This document shows, piece after piece, positions 1-7,593 of a stretch of 21,839 nt of DNA. The DNA is from JAHEDH01 sp965364515 (GTDB lineage Bacteria > Actinomycetota > Acidimicrobiia > Spongiisociales > ZC4RG35): NCBI GenBank assembly GCA_965364515.1, contig CBDTXZ010000035.1, positions 1 through 21,839 of the forward strand, given 5' to 3'. The notes below the pieces were generated by a model. It was not told where the DNA came from. It saw only the letters and a program-made list of their open reading frames with translations, and searched no databases. Each line of letters opens with the position of its first letter. Positions within the stretch are counted from its first letter, which is position 1. Both the position numbers and the translations under genes were made by a program.

Positions 1-912
1 AACTACGCGGCGGCAGGGGCTCTCGAGTTCCTGTCACATGGCGATTGCGCCAATGTCGCAATGCAGTACGGCGCCCGGCCGTCGCCGATCTCATTGGATC
101 GGGTCGCCGACGGACGAGTGCAGACCCGGATGCTCGTCGATGCGATCGCCGCGGAACTCGCGCAGCGTCCGCCTGATCAGCGGCCAACGGTGGTGATGTT
201 CGGCGAGAGTCTGGGTGCATGGTCGAGCCAGGACGCCTTCATCGAACAGGGAACCGACGGGCTGGTCGATGCCGGGATCGACTACGCCATCTGGATCGGC
301 ACGCCGATGGAGAGCAAGTGGAAGGATCAAGTCACCGGTGACGAGCGTCCGGACGTCGACAAGACCCTGCTGGGGGTCTTCAACGACATCGGCGAGTGGG
401 AGGCGCTTCCCCCGGATGCCCGGGACGAGATTCGGTTCGTGATGATCACCCACTACAACGACGGCGTCGCCAAATTCGGTCCGAGTCTCGCCGTTCAGGC
501 CCCCGAGTGGCTGGGCGACATCGACAAGCGGCCGCCCAGCGTGCCCCGGTCACAGCGCTGGGTTCCGATCACCACGTTCGTTCAGGCGCTGATCGACACC
601 AAGAACGCCGCGCGCGTCGTACCGGGCGTGTTCGACGCCGACGGTCACGACTACCGCGGCGACCTGGTGCCGTTCATGAGTGCCCTCCTCGGATTCGGTG
701 CTTCCGAGGAGGATCAGGCGGCGATCGTCGCTGCCCTCGAAACCGAGGAGCTCCGTCGGACGCGCTGGATCAAGGAACGGGGAAAGGTCGGCGAGAGCAT
801 GGCAGCGGTCATCCTCGACAAACTACGCGAGCAGGATCCGAAGGCGTTCGCAGCCGCGGTGCGCAGTGTGGAAGAGGACCTCGTCGCTCTGGATGAGCAA
901 TCGCCTGAGTGA
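1..912 (+). CDS. Abhydrolase_9 family (DUF2319-type) alpha/beta hydrolase, 5' truncated by the window edge
   Basis: The reading frame is open from base 1 with no stop upstream of the first ATG (61), and the residues encoded before that ATG continue the family pattern, so the gene begins outside the window. The nucleophile elbow GESLG is clear, with the serine codon at 208-210. It is followed by family-typical blocks: MITHYNDGVAKFGPSL, then APEWLG, and a late GHDYRGD block that probably carries the catalytic histidine. This pattern matches the C-terminal hydrolase domain of actinobacterial Abhydrolase_9 proteins, which normally have several N-terminal membrane helices; those would be in the missing part. 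The substrate is unknown; the family is thought of as lipase or esterase-like. It ends 173 bp before the sulfatase start on the same strand, and co-transcription is possible but not shown. The family call is fairly sure, the function is not. Confidence 0.82.
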   Translation, partial: NYAAAGALEFLSHGDCANVAMQYGARPSPISLDRVADGRVQTRMLVDAIAAELAQRPPDQRPTVVMFGESLGAWSSQDAFIEQGTDGLVDAGIDYAIWIGTPMESKWKDQVTGDERPDVDKTLLGVFNDIGEWEALPPDARDEIRFVMITHYNDGVAKFGPSLAVQAPEWLGDIDKRPPSVPRSQRWVPITTFVQALIDTKNAARVVPGVFDADGHDYRGDLVPFMSALLGFGASEEDQAAIVAALETEELRRTRWIKERGKVGESMAAVILDKLREQDPKAFAAAVRSVEEDLVALDEQSPE

Positions 913-1085
913 CGTGATGCCGGGGACTCCCACCGCATGCGGAGGGGTGCACATCGTCGACGGGTCTGGATCCGCTCGAGCCGGTGACCGAACGCTGGCC
1001 GATCCAGGCGAGAACCCAAAAGAACCGGGACCCCTCGCGGTTGCTTCTCTCTAGTCTCTCCGCCCTGTCGCTCGAGAGGTACGCA

Positions 1086-3422
1086 ATGCCAGACGTCAAC
1101 CGCCATCGCCTTCCGATCTTCAACCGACAGGAGGCAACGGACACACCGGTGGACGCTCGCGACGCCGTTGCACCGGCGCCGGCGCCTCCGTTGCGTCCAC
1201 CAGATGGCGCTCCCAACGTGTTGATCATCCTGATCGATGACATGGGATTCGGGGCGAGCAGCGCGTTCGGCGGCCCGTGCGAGATGCCAGCCGCCGACAA
1301 GATGGCCGATGAAGGCACCAGGCTGATCCGCTTTCACACCACGGCGTTGTGCTCCCCGACGCGTCAGGCGTTGCTCACCGGGCGCAATCACCACACGGTC
1401 AACATGGGTGTGATCGCGGAAGTGGCGACATCCGCGCCCGGCTACACCGGAGTTCGACCGGACGACTGCGCAACTCTCGCCGAGGTCCTGCGCATGAATG
1501 GGTATTCGACCGGTGCGTTCGGCAAGATGCACCAGACCCCGCCATGGGAGACCAGTCCATCGGGCCCCTTCGACCGCTGGCCCACCGGCGAGGGCTTCGA
1601 CAGGTTCTACGGCTTCCTGGGCGGTGATACCCACCAGTACACGCCGGCGCTCATCGACGGCGTGACGCCCATCGAACCCCCACGCACGCCGGAAGAGGGC
1701 TACCACCTGTCCGAGGACCTCGTTGACCAGGTCATCTCCTGGACCGGCAGTCTCAACGCCCTCACACCCGACAAGCCATGGTTCACCTACTTGTCGTTCG
1801 GAGCAACGCACGCTCCACATCATGTGCCGCAGGAGTATCTGGATCGAGTGCGAGGGGCTTTCGACCACGGGTACGACCGCCAACGCGAGATCACATTCGA
1901 GCGACAGAAGGAACTCGGTGTGGTGCCGGAGGATGCCGAGCTCACCGCCCCCAACGCCTACATCCCGGCGTGGGATGAGCTCACCGATGACGACCAAATG
2001 GTCGGTACGCGTCTGTTCGAGGCGTACGCAGCGATGGCCGCCCACACCGACGATCAGGTGGCACGCCTCCTCGATGCGCTCGAAGCTCAGGGCGTCCTCG
2101 ACGACACCCTTGTGTTCTACATCCTCGGGGACAACGGGGCGTCGGCGGAGGCTGGATCGTACGGGACGTTCAATGAGATGGCCTATCAGAACAACGTCCT
2201 GATGACCACCGAGGACATCAAGCCACGTCTCGACGAAGTCGGGGGTCCGACCGCGTTCAACCACATGCCGTCCGGGTGGGCGCAGGCGATGAACACGCCC
2301 TACCAATGGAGCAAGATCGTTGCTTCACACTGGGGTGGCACGCGGACCGGATTGATCGCCCGGTTCCCGGACCGGATTCCGGCGGGTGAGATACGGTCGC
2401 AGTTCACCCATGTCACAGACATCGTGCCGACGATCCTCGAGGCGGCCGGGATTCCCGAACCCGACCAAGTCAACGGCATCGACCAGAAGCCCATCGAGGG
2501 CACGAGCTTTCTCTATGCCATCGACGACGCCGACGCCCCGGAACGTCACCGGACGCAGTACTTCGAGATCGTCGGCAACCGCGGCATCTATCACGACGGT
2601 TGGACGGCCGTGACCCAGCACATCCTGCCGTGGCCGGATCCCGACTACGAGGTCCCTGCGCTGTCGGCCGACACCTGGGAGCTGTATGGGCCCGACGACT
2701 GGACCCAGGCACGAGACCTGGCAGCCGAGCGGCCGGAGGTGCTACGTGAGCTCCAGGAGCGTTTCCTCATCGAGGGGACCAAATACAACGTCTTTCCGCT
2801 CGACGATCGACAGCGGGAGCGGTTCGACCCGAGAACCGCCGGACGGCCGGATCTCATGGCGGGACGGACGACGATGACCCTTCGTCCCGGGATGACTCGG
2901 CTGAACGAGAACACGGTCCTGAATGTGAAGAACACGTCGTTCACGGTGACGGCCACGCTCACGGTCGGAGACGAGCCGCCCGAGGGCGTGGTGATTGCCC
3001 AGGGCGGAAGCTTCGGAGGGTGGAGTCTGTACTTCCGACACGGAGTGCCGAGCTACGCACACAACTTCGTCGGAATGGAGACTGCGGTCGTGCGAGCCGA
3101 TTCCGAATTGGCGGCGGGTGACCACGTGCTCCAGCTTCGCTTCGACTACGACGGCGGAGGGGCCGGTCGCGGCGGAGATGTCAGGTTCGTCTCGGATGGA
3201 GTCGAGATCGGCAAGGGGCGGGTCGAGAAGACGGTCCCGGCGCTGTTCTCGTTCGACGAAGGACTCGACATCGGACTCGATAGCCTCGATCCGGTCGTGG
3301 ACGACTATGCGACTCCCAGGGGGGCATTCACAGGCAGCATCGACAAGGTGGTGATCGACATCGACCCGGAGGCGTACCACGACCCCGACATGGTGGTGCG
3401 TGCGAAGTACCGAAAGCAGTAG
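1086..3422 (+). CDS. Arylsulfatase, AtsD-like, formylglycine-dependent
   Basis: A 778-residue type I sulfatase. ATG 1086 is chosen because GAGAGG (1074-1079) lies 6 nt upstream; an earlier in-frame ATG at 984 has no such site. The metal-binding pair D51-D52 follows PNVLIILI. The signature CSPTRQALLTGR starts at C89, the cysteine that is converted to formylglycine. The metal ligands D349-N350 lie in GDNGAS, and GKMH and ATHAPHH supply further active-site lysine and histidines. The last ~170 residues form the beta-rich C-terminal domain usual in this long subgroup, which includes mycobacterial AtsD-type enzymes of nearly the same length. It would hydrolyse sulfate esters. No signal peptide is visible, so it is probably cytoplasmic. 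The modifying enzyme is encoded at 6419-7375. The natural substrate cannot be read from sequence. Confidence 0.95.
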   Translation: MPDVNRHRLPIFNRQEATDTPVDARDAVAPAPAPPLRPPDGAPNVLIILIDDMGFGASSAFGGPCEMPAADKMADEGTRLIRFHTTALCSPTRQALLTGRNHHTVNMGVIAEVATSAPGYTGVRPDDCATLAEVLRMNGYSTGAFGKMHQTPPWETSPSGPFDRWPTGEGFDRFYGFLGGDTHQYTPALIDGVTPIEPPRTPEEGYHLSEDLVDQVISWTGSLNALTPDKPWFTYLSFGATHAPHHVPQEYLDRVRGAFDHGYDRQREITFERQKELGVVPEDAELTAPNAYIPAWDELTDDDQMVGTRLFEAYAAMAAHTDDQVARLLDALEAQGVLDDTLVFYILGDNGASAEAGSYGTFNEMAYQNNVLMTTEDIKPRLDEVGGPTAFNHMPSGWAQAMNTPYQWSKIVASHWGGTRTGLIARFPDRIPAGEIRSQFTHVTDIVPTILEAAGIPEPDQVNGIDQKPIEGTSFLYAIDDADAPERHRTQYFEIVGNRGIYHDGWTAVTQHILPWPDPDYEVPALSADTWELYGPDDWTQARDLAAERPEVLRELQERFLIEGTKYNVFPLDDRQRERFDPRTAGRPDLMAGRTTMTLRPGMTRLNENTVLNVKNTSFTVTATLTVGDEPPEGVVIAQGGSFGGWSLYFRHGVPSYAHNFVGMETAVVRADSELAAGDHVLQLRFDYDGGGAGRGGDVRFVSDGVEIGKGRVEKTVPALFSFDEGLDIGLDSLDPVVDDYATPRGAFTGSIDKVVIDIDPEAYHDPDMVVRAKYRKQ

Positions 3423-3469
3423 ACCGAGGAGGGCGTCCGCCACCTGCTGCGAATCCCGCCTGAAACAAC

Positions 3470-3502
3470 AAACGGGGGTCCGCTCCGAGCGGACCCCCGT
3501 TT
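3470..3502. terminator. Bidirectional intrinsic terminator between sulfatase and SHOCT protein genes
   Basis: A perfect 15-bp stem (3470-3484 paired with 3488-3502) encloses a 3-nt CCG loop. The stem begins with AAA and ends with TTT, with one more T at 3503, so a U-run follows the hairpin in either direction. It sits between two convergent genes, the sulfatase stop at 3422 and the minus-strand SHOCT stop at 3523. A short 12-bp palindrome, CCCTTCGAAGGG, follows at 3511-3522. Confidence 0.88.
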
Positions 3503-3522
3503 TGTGCGATCCCTTCGAAGGG

Positions 3523-3900
3523 TCAGGCGAGCAGCTTGGCCTTCTGAGATGCGAATTCGTCCTCGGTGAGCGCACCGGCGGCCTTGAGATCGGCCAACTT
3601 CTTGATCTCGTCGGCAGCCGACGAGGACCCAGCTGCCTGCTTGATATACGAGCGGGCAGCCTCCTCTTGGGCCATGGCCCGGTCGTAGTTGCGCTCTGCC
3701 ATCCCCGAGCCTCGGGCGATCAGATATGAGACCACACCGATCCATGGGACGATGATCACGAAGAGAACCCACAGTGCTTTTGCAACACCGCTGAGATCCT
3801 CGCTGCGGAACACGTCTGCGATCACCGTGACAACGGTCCAGATCCACGCGACGTAGAGGAAGAACCAGAACATCGCGAAGAACAGGTCGAGCAAGGGCAC
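3523..3900 (-). CDS. Small membrane protein with PLDc_N-like helices and C-terminal SHOCT domain (copy 1)
   Basis: A 125-residue protein. The GTG start at 3900 is supported by AGGAG (3907-3911 on the complement) 6 nt upstream. Residues ~5-30 and ~40-62 form two membrane helices, with the tryptophan-rich LWVLFVIIVPWIGVVSYL pattern seen in PLDc_N (cardiolipin-synthase N-terminal) families. A charged linker follows, then a SHOCT motif of ~30 residues at the C-terminus (IKKLADLKAAGALTEDEF). SHOCT is a short domain often found at the end of membrane or secreted proteins; its role is unclear. The protein has a close paralogue at 16061-16441 with the same architecture and the same last residues (QKAKLLA). 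It is transcribed alone and ends at the shared terminator. Function unknown. Confidence 0.88.
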   Translation of the reverse strand: MPLLDLFFAMFWFFLYVAWIWTVVTVIADVFRSEDLSGVAKALWVLFVIIVPWIGVVSYLIARGSGMAERNYDRAMAQEEAARSYIKQAAGSSSAADEIKKLADLKAAGALTEDEFASQKAKLLA

Positions 3901-3928
3901 AGGAAACTCCTATCTGGAAGGTGGCGCA

Positions 3929-3934
3929 ATTTTA
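3929..3934 (-). promoter_or_regulatory. Candidate -10 box for the SHOCT gene (copy 1)
   Basis: On the complement the hexamer TAAAAT lies 28 nt upstream of the GTG start, the right distance for a short leader. A possible -35, TTCCCG, is 18 nt further up but is a poor match. Tentative. Confidence 0.35.
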
Positions 3935-4067
3935 GATGGGCGACATCGATAACGGGAATTGAACTTCGTAGGCGAGCGCGGTTCGTGTCATCTTTGTCAT
4001 CGCCGGCTCACGAGGACCCTCCGAGGTGTGTGCGAAGCGAATCATCCGCCTCTGCCCCTGGCAAACG

Positions 4068-4110
4068 GAGCGTCGCCGATCTCAACCGGTGGCCGGTTGA
4101 AGCGACGCTC
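4068..4110. other. Nested hairpin in the 3901-4216 intergenic region
   Basis: The intergenic region between the divergent SHOCT and repeat-protein genes (316 bp) holds one strong structure. The outer arms GAGCGTCGC (4068-4076) and GCGACGCTC (4102-4110) are perfect complements, and inside them CAACCGG (4083-4089) pairs with CCGGTTG (4093-4099) around a TGG loop. An asymmetric internal loop (6 nt against 2 nt) separates the stems. TTCGTGTTCT follows on the plus strand. It lies about 107 nt upstream of the chosen start at 4217, so it could be a leader attenuator, a weak terminator or an operator. I do not recognise a known riboswitch. Confidence 0.55.
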
Positions 4111-4216
4111 TTCGTGTTCTCAGGCACTGACGTCTTGTCCGCCTTCTAGAGTCCAGCAATGCGTTGGGCCCTGCATCGCGTGGGTGAGGCGGTGCCCGGG
4201 GAGGGAAGACAGGATC

Positions 4217-5062
4217 GTGCACGTTGATGAAGGCGTCGGACCGGACGAGTCGACCGACGACGCCCCACAACCACCAACGGACATCGTCGTGGTGCGGAGT
4301 CGGAGGAATGCCGACGCGTCCTTCGCTCATTCGTTGGGCAAGAGCGCCATGCGTCTGGCCCTCAGCGCGACCAATGCCGGGATATCGACCGGACGTTCCC
4401 TGTTTCGATCGGCGTTGGACAGCGTCCCGGGCCAGCTCGTCGCGGACATCGCATCCGGCGCGGTCGATGCACTCGGGAGAGAAAGCGGAATCGACTGGGA
4501 CAGGGCCGAGCAGCGGGTCGAAGAACAGCTGGGGAGAGTCGTGGCCGTGGTGGCACCCGTCGTCGTGCAATCCATCGACCCGGAGGAACTCCTTGCTGCG
4601 CTGGACGTCAACGCTCTGGTGAGTTCCGTCGATCTGAATGCGCTCTTGGAACAGGTGGACGTCGATGCATTGCTCGCGAGGATCGACGTGGATGCGCTGT
4701 TGGCCAGAGTCGACGTGGATGGACTGCTCGACCGGGTGGACGTGGATGCGCTGCTTGCCAGGGTGGTGGTGAATGACCTCTTGGCCCGGGTGGATGTCGA
4801 TGCGCTCTTGGACAGAGCGGATGTCGACGCGGTCGTGTCTCGAGTGGACGTCAACGCAGTGGCACGGAGAGCGCGGATCGGTGAACTGGTGGCCGAGAGC
4901 TCGGGCGATGTGGCAGGCTCGGCGCTCGACCTCGGACGCCGACAGGCGGTAGCGCTCGACACCTTGTTGGCTCGTTCGATCAATCGGGTGCTCGGACGGG
5001 ACGCGTCGACGATGCCGGATGGGCCGCCGACCCTCACCAACACGGAAGATGCCGAACAATGA
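4217..5062 (+). CDS. Nonapeptide-repeat protein paired with RDD membrane protein
   Basis: A 281-residue protein if GTG 4217 is the start; GGGGAGGG (4198-4205) is upstream, though the exact start is uncertain because the frame is open further up to 3959. The N-terminal ~115 residues hold SLGKSAMRLALS and a VVAVVAPVVV stretch. Then come ten tandem 9-residue repeats with consensus VDVDALLAR (about residues 129-218), then a tail with ARIGELVAESSGDVAGSALD and an LLARSINRVLGRD block. In my recollection of actinobacterial families such repeats precede, often in one polypeptide, an RDD domain. Here the RDD domain is a separate gene starting inside this stop codon (ATGA overlap), so the two products probably act together at the membrane. 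The function of the repeats is unknown. Confidence 0.82.
   Translation: MHVDEGVGPDESTDDAPQPPTDIVVVRSRRNADASFAHSLGKSAMRLALSATNAGISTGRSLFRSALDSVPGQLVADIASGAVDALGRESGIDWDRAEQRVEEQLGRVVAVVAPVVVQSIDPEELLAALDVNALVSSVDLNALLEQVDVDALLARIDVDALLARVDVDGLLDRVDVDALLARVVVNDLLARVDVDALLDRADVDAVVSRVDVNAVARRARIGELVAESSGDVAGSALDLGRRQAVALDTLLARSINRVLGRDASTMPDGPPTLTNTEDAEQ
4601..4870 (+). repeat. Ten tandem 27-bp coding repeats (VDVDALLAR type)
   Basis: Ten in-frame 27-bp units start at 4601, 4628, 4655, 4682, 4709, 4736, 4763, 4790, 4817 and 4844. Each encodes a variant of [VLIA]-D-[VL]-[DN]-A-[LV]-[LV]-x-[RSQ]. The aspartate at position 2 is kept in nine of ten units; unit 7 (VVVNDLLAR) departs most. DNA identity between units is partial, which suggests old duplications held by protein selection rather than recent expansion. 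Confidence 0.9.
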
Positions 5063-5655
5063 AGGCTTCGGGTTCGGCGGTCTCGGGACATTATGCCGGA
5101 GCTTTCACACGGCTCGCTGCGTTCGCCATCGATTGGTTCGTTCTCACGGCGTTGTACGGCGCTCTGGTTGCGGGAGCTCAGTGGTTCGCGACGGCACTGC
5201 TCGGATTCGAGCTCCGAATCGGCGGAGAGAACCGGTGGGTCTGGATTGTCGGCTTCGCGGTCTGGGCGTACGTGTACATGGCGGTCGGGCTCACGATCAC
5301 GGGTCGCACGCCCGGCAAGGGTCTGCTCGGCCTCAAGGTCGTGACTCGCGTCGGTGAACCGATCGGGGCGGGGCGAGCGAGTCTCAGGGTGCTTGCCGAG
5401 CCGTTGAGCTTCGTTGCATTCGGGCTCGGTCTGGTCGGCATCGTGATCGGACGAGAACGTCGGGCGCTCCACGATGTCATCGCCGGAACGGCGGTGGTCT
5501 ACGACTGGGGGGATCGGCCGGCCGAGCTGCCTGCGCCGCTGACGCGCTGGCTGGAGGGTCGCGGAGTGACGGTCCGCCGAACCGATGTGACCGGAGGCGG
5601 CATCGACGCTGTTCCTGGAGCCCAAGATCGATCCCTTGGCGATGCCGGGACCTGA
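5059..5655 (+). CDS. RDD family integral membrane protein
   Basis: A 198-residue protein. ATG 5059 overlaps the upstream stop by 4 bp, which indicates translational coupling. The RDD signature is present: GHYAGAFTRLAAFAIDWF with R18 and D25 entering the first helix, a second helix near residues 57-79, the TGRTPGKGLLGLKV loop, a hydrophobic segment near 113-130, and RRALHDVIAGTAVVYDW as the terminal conserved block. The last ~45 residues are a hydrophilic tail. RDD proteins are poorly understood; some have been linked to ion exchange. The upstream gene encodes the nonapeptide repeats often associated with this domain, so the two are probably one functional unit. The gene ends 12 bp from a convergent gene with no visible terminator. 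Confidence 0.92.
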   Translation: MKASGSAVSGHYAGAFTRLAAFAIDWFVLTALYGALVAGAQWFATALLGFELRIGGENRWVWIVGFAVWAYVYMAVGLTITGRTPGKGLLGLKVVTRVGEPIGAGRASLRVLAEPLSFVAFGLGLVGIVIGRERRALHDVIAGTAVVYDWGDRPAELPAPLTRWLEGRGVTVRRTDVTGGGIDAVPGAQDRSLGDAGT

Positions 5656-5666
5656 GCGACCGTCGT

Positions 5667-6347
5667 CTACCCGGCGTCCGGTCCCCGCCTCTGTCCGAGC
5701 CTGCCGACCAGGAACGCCACCAGCACCACCAGAAAGATCTGGCCGAAGAGCGTCTCGATCATCACGAGTGAGCGCCCTATGTCGGTCGCAGGCGCCAGAT
5801 CGCCGTAGCCGAGGGTGGTGATGGTGACGACGGAGAAGTATGCGAATTCGCTCATCTGTCCTTCGATCCCGTTTGTGAAGAACGGTCCATCCGTGATTCG
5901 AGCGGCGGCCATGTAGGCGAAGGCGAAGACCATCGTGAACTCCAGGTAGGCCGACAGTGCGGCCAGCACCTCTTTGACGCGGATCGTCGGTTGCTCGAAG
6001 ATCCGCCGCAACAGCCTGGTCCCGGCGAACGCGAGAGCTCCTGCGACGAACAGGGTCACGAAGACCTCCACTCCGCGGCGATTCGACGCCTCTCCGGCGA
6101 TCACGGCGACCGCCAGGCCGACGCCCCCAAGAAGCGTCATCCTGAGTTGGAACGGGGTGACTCCCGTCGAACGCAAGGTCCCCACGATCGCAGCCACCAG
6201 AAAGAGGCCGGCGACCGCACGAGAGAGTTGTGATTCGTCCACGAACGTCGTGAAGCCGAGTGTCGCCACGAGGAGCAGAAAGATCGGGCCATACCGATCG
6301 GTGGCGTACTCGGCCGCGGGTCTCGGGGTGGCTTCATCCGGCAGCAT
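5667..6347 (-). CDS. Six-helix potassium-type channel with TTLGYGD selectivity filter
   Basis: A 226-residue membrane protein. Four hydrophobic segments lie near residues 20-36, 44-58, 68-86 and 93-110, followed by an Ion_trans_2-type pore module: inner helix ~127-148, pore helix and filter VVTITTLGYGD with the filter at T177-D183, and a final helix ~192-214. TLGYGD is the classical K+ filter, so K+ selectivity is likely. There is no voltage-sensor arginine ladder, no RCK/TrkA domain and no ligand-binding domain; the C-terminus stops about 12 residues after the last helix. ATG 6347 is used but its upstream site is weak (CGACGG), so the start may be misplaced. It lies between the RDD gene and the FGE gene without an evident partner. 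Confidence 0.88.
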   Translation of the reverse strand: MLPDEATPRPAAEYATDRYGPIFLLLVATLGFTTFVDESQLSRAVAGLFLVAAIVGTLRSTGVTPFQLRMTLLGGVGLAVAVIAGEASNRRGVEVFVTLFVAGALAFAGTRLLRRIFEQPTIRVKEVLAALSAYLEFTMVFAFAYMAAARITDGPFFTNGIEGQMSEFAYFSVVTITTLGYGDLAPATDIGRSLVMIETLFGQIFLVVLVAFLVGRLGQRRGPDAG

Positions 6348-6418
6348 CCGTCGAGCGTACCGCTGTTCGGCTCCGTGCCCGTGCCCGGTCGTGAGCGGTC
6401 CTCCTTCAAGCCGCGATC

Positions 6419-7375
6419 TCAGATGCCTTCAGGAGGCTCGGGTTCTCTCGAGATGCAACGGAATCCCATGTGGCTGGTTGCGGTGTCGATCGTCTGCGGC
6501 TGGCGCGCCGCCGGCCGGTATCGATAGCAGTACTGAGGCGTGCAGAGATGAGATCCCCCTTTGATGACCTTTCTCGGGATCCGGATCTCCGGTGTGGCCG
6601 GGTCGAAGCTGGCTTCGGGTGGAGATCCCGGGCGGCCTGCCGGTGCGCAACACGGCGAGACCGCACGAGGGCGGGGACCGGTGGTGTACCAGTCGTCGGT
6701 CCATTCCCAGACGTTGCCTGCCATGTCGTAGAGCCCGAATCCGTTCGGGGGATAGGAGCCGACGGGAGCGGTTCGGGTCCATCCATCGATCTCGGTGTTG
6801 TGATAGGGGAACCCTCCCTGCCATGTGTTCGCGACGGGCGCCGACTCCTGAGGGTCGTGATCACCCCACGTGAAGATGGCCCTGTCCAAACCTCCTCGCG
6901 CCGCATACTCCCACTCGGCTTCGGTCGGGAGCGCCAGACCGGCCCAGCGACAGAAGGCCTCTGCATCGCCGTGGCTGACCTGTACGACCGGGTGATCCTC
7001 GAGTCCATCGATCGAGCTGCCGGGGCCAAGGGGCTGTCGCCAGTTCGCACCCGGTGTCCACGACCACCAATTGCTGTAGTCCCGGAGGTCGACCGGGTGC
7101 GGGGTCAAGTCGAACACGAGGGCGCCGGGCACCAGATCCTCTGGTGCTGCTCCAGGAAAGAGCGCGGGGTCAGGTCGTCGCTCGGCCTCCGTCACGTATC
7201 CAGTTGCTTCCACGAACGACGCGAATTGCGCGTTGGTCACGGTGAAGTGCGAGATCCAGAATCCATCGACTTCGACCTGCCTGATGGGGCCCTCATCGGG
7301 GTAGAAGTCCTCGGAGCCCATCGCAAAAGCGGCGCCCTCGAGCCACTCCATCGGCCCGCTGATGACTGTCGGCAT
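6419..7375 (-). CDS. Formylglycine-generating enzyme (sulfatase maturase, SUMF1/FGE family)
   Basis: A 318-residue copper-dependent oxidase that converts the cysteine of the sulfatase CxPxR motif to formylglycine. ATG 7375 has an ideal AGGAGG (complement of 7383-7388) 7 nt upstream. The protein starts directly with the FGE-sulfatase fold (MEWLEGAAFAMGSEDFYPDE, then VDGFWISHFTVTNAQFASFV). LPTEAEWEYAARGG and NGFGLYDMAGNVWEWTDDWY follow. The copper-binding pair C278 and C283 lies in KGGSHLCTPQYCYRYRPAAR and has the same 5-residue spacing as characterised actinobacterial FGEs. There is no signal peptide, which fits cytoplasmic modification of nascent sulfatase. The obvious client is the sulfatase at 1086-3422, although that gene is on the other strand. 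Preservation of the cysteine pair argues for true FGE rather than an EgtB-like relative. Confidence 0.96.
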   Translation of the reverse strand: MPTVISGPMEWLEGAAFAMGSEDFYPDEGPIRQVEVDGFWISHFTVTNAQFASFVEATGYVTEAERRPDPALFPGAAPEDLVPGALVFDLTPHPVDLRDYSNWWSWTPGANWRQPLGPGSSIDGLEDHPVVQVSHGDAEAFCRWAGLALPTEAEWEYAARGGLDRAIFTWGDHDPQESAPVANTWQGGFPYHNTEIDGWTRTAPVGSYPPNGFGLYDMAGNVWEWTDDWYTTGPRPRAVSPCCAPAGRPGSPPEASFDPATPEIRIPRKVIKGGSHLCTPQYCYRYRPAARQPQTIDTATSHMGFRCISREPEPPEGI

Positions 7376-7593
7376 GCAGTGCCCTCCTGAACAGGTTCGA
7401 GCTGATGCTTGTGCTGGCGCGTGCCGCTCGACGAGCGTAGTGACGTGATCGACCTGGGTGTTCGCGCGCTTTCCACTCCTGTAGAGCGGCCCGGCTGATG
7501 CGTCGAACGCCCGGTGGCCGCGATCGACTCCGTGCTACCATCCCGATCCGCCCACCGACGCAGCGGTTGAGGCGAGGCGCCGAGGGGCTGAGG

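Noticed and set aside
984..1085. Longer N-terminus of the sulfatase from ATG 984
   Set aside because: The extra 34 residues look non-coding, and ATG 1086 has a well-placed GAGAGG.
714..2306. 530-residue minus-strand open frame opposite the hydrolase and sulfatase genes
   Set aside because: It lies opposite two clear families, has an arginine/valine-rich composition typical of antisense frames in high-GC DNA, and shows no domain.
4601..4870. Regular repeats that could be taken for a CRISPR array
   Set aside because: The units are adjacent with no spacers, have period 27, stay in frame and encode a clean nonapeptide.
4327..5625. 432-residue minus-strand open frame opposite the repeat and RDD genes
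   Set aside because: Its Ser/Thr/Arg-rich low-complexity sequence is the antisense image of the 27-bp repeats; no independent start signal or motif.
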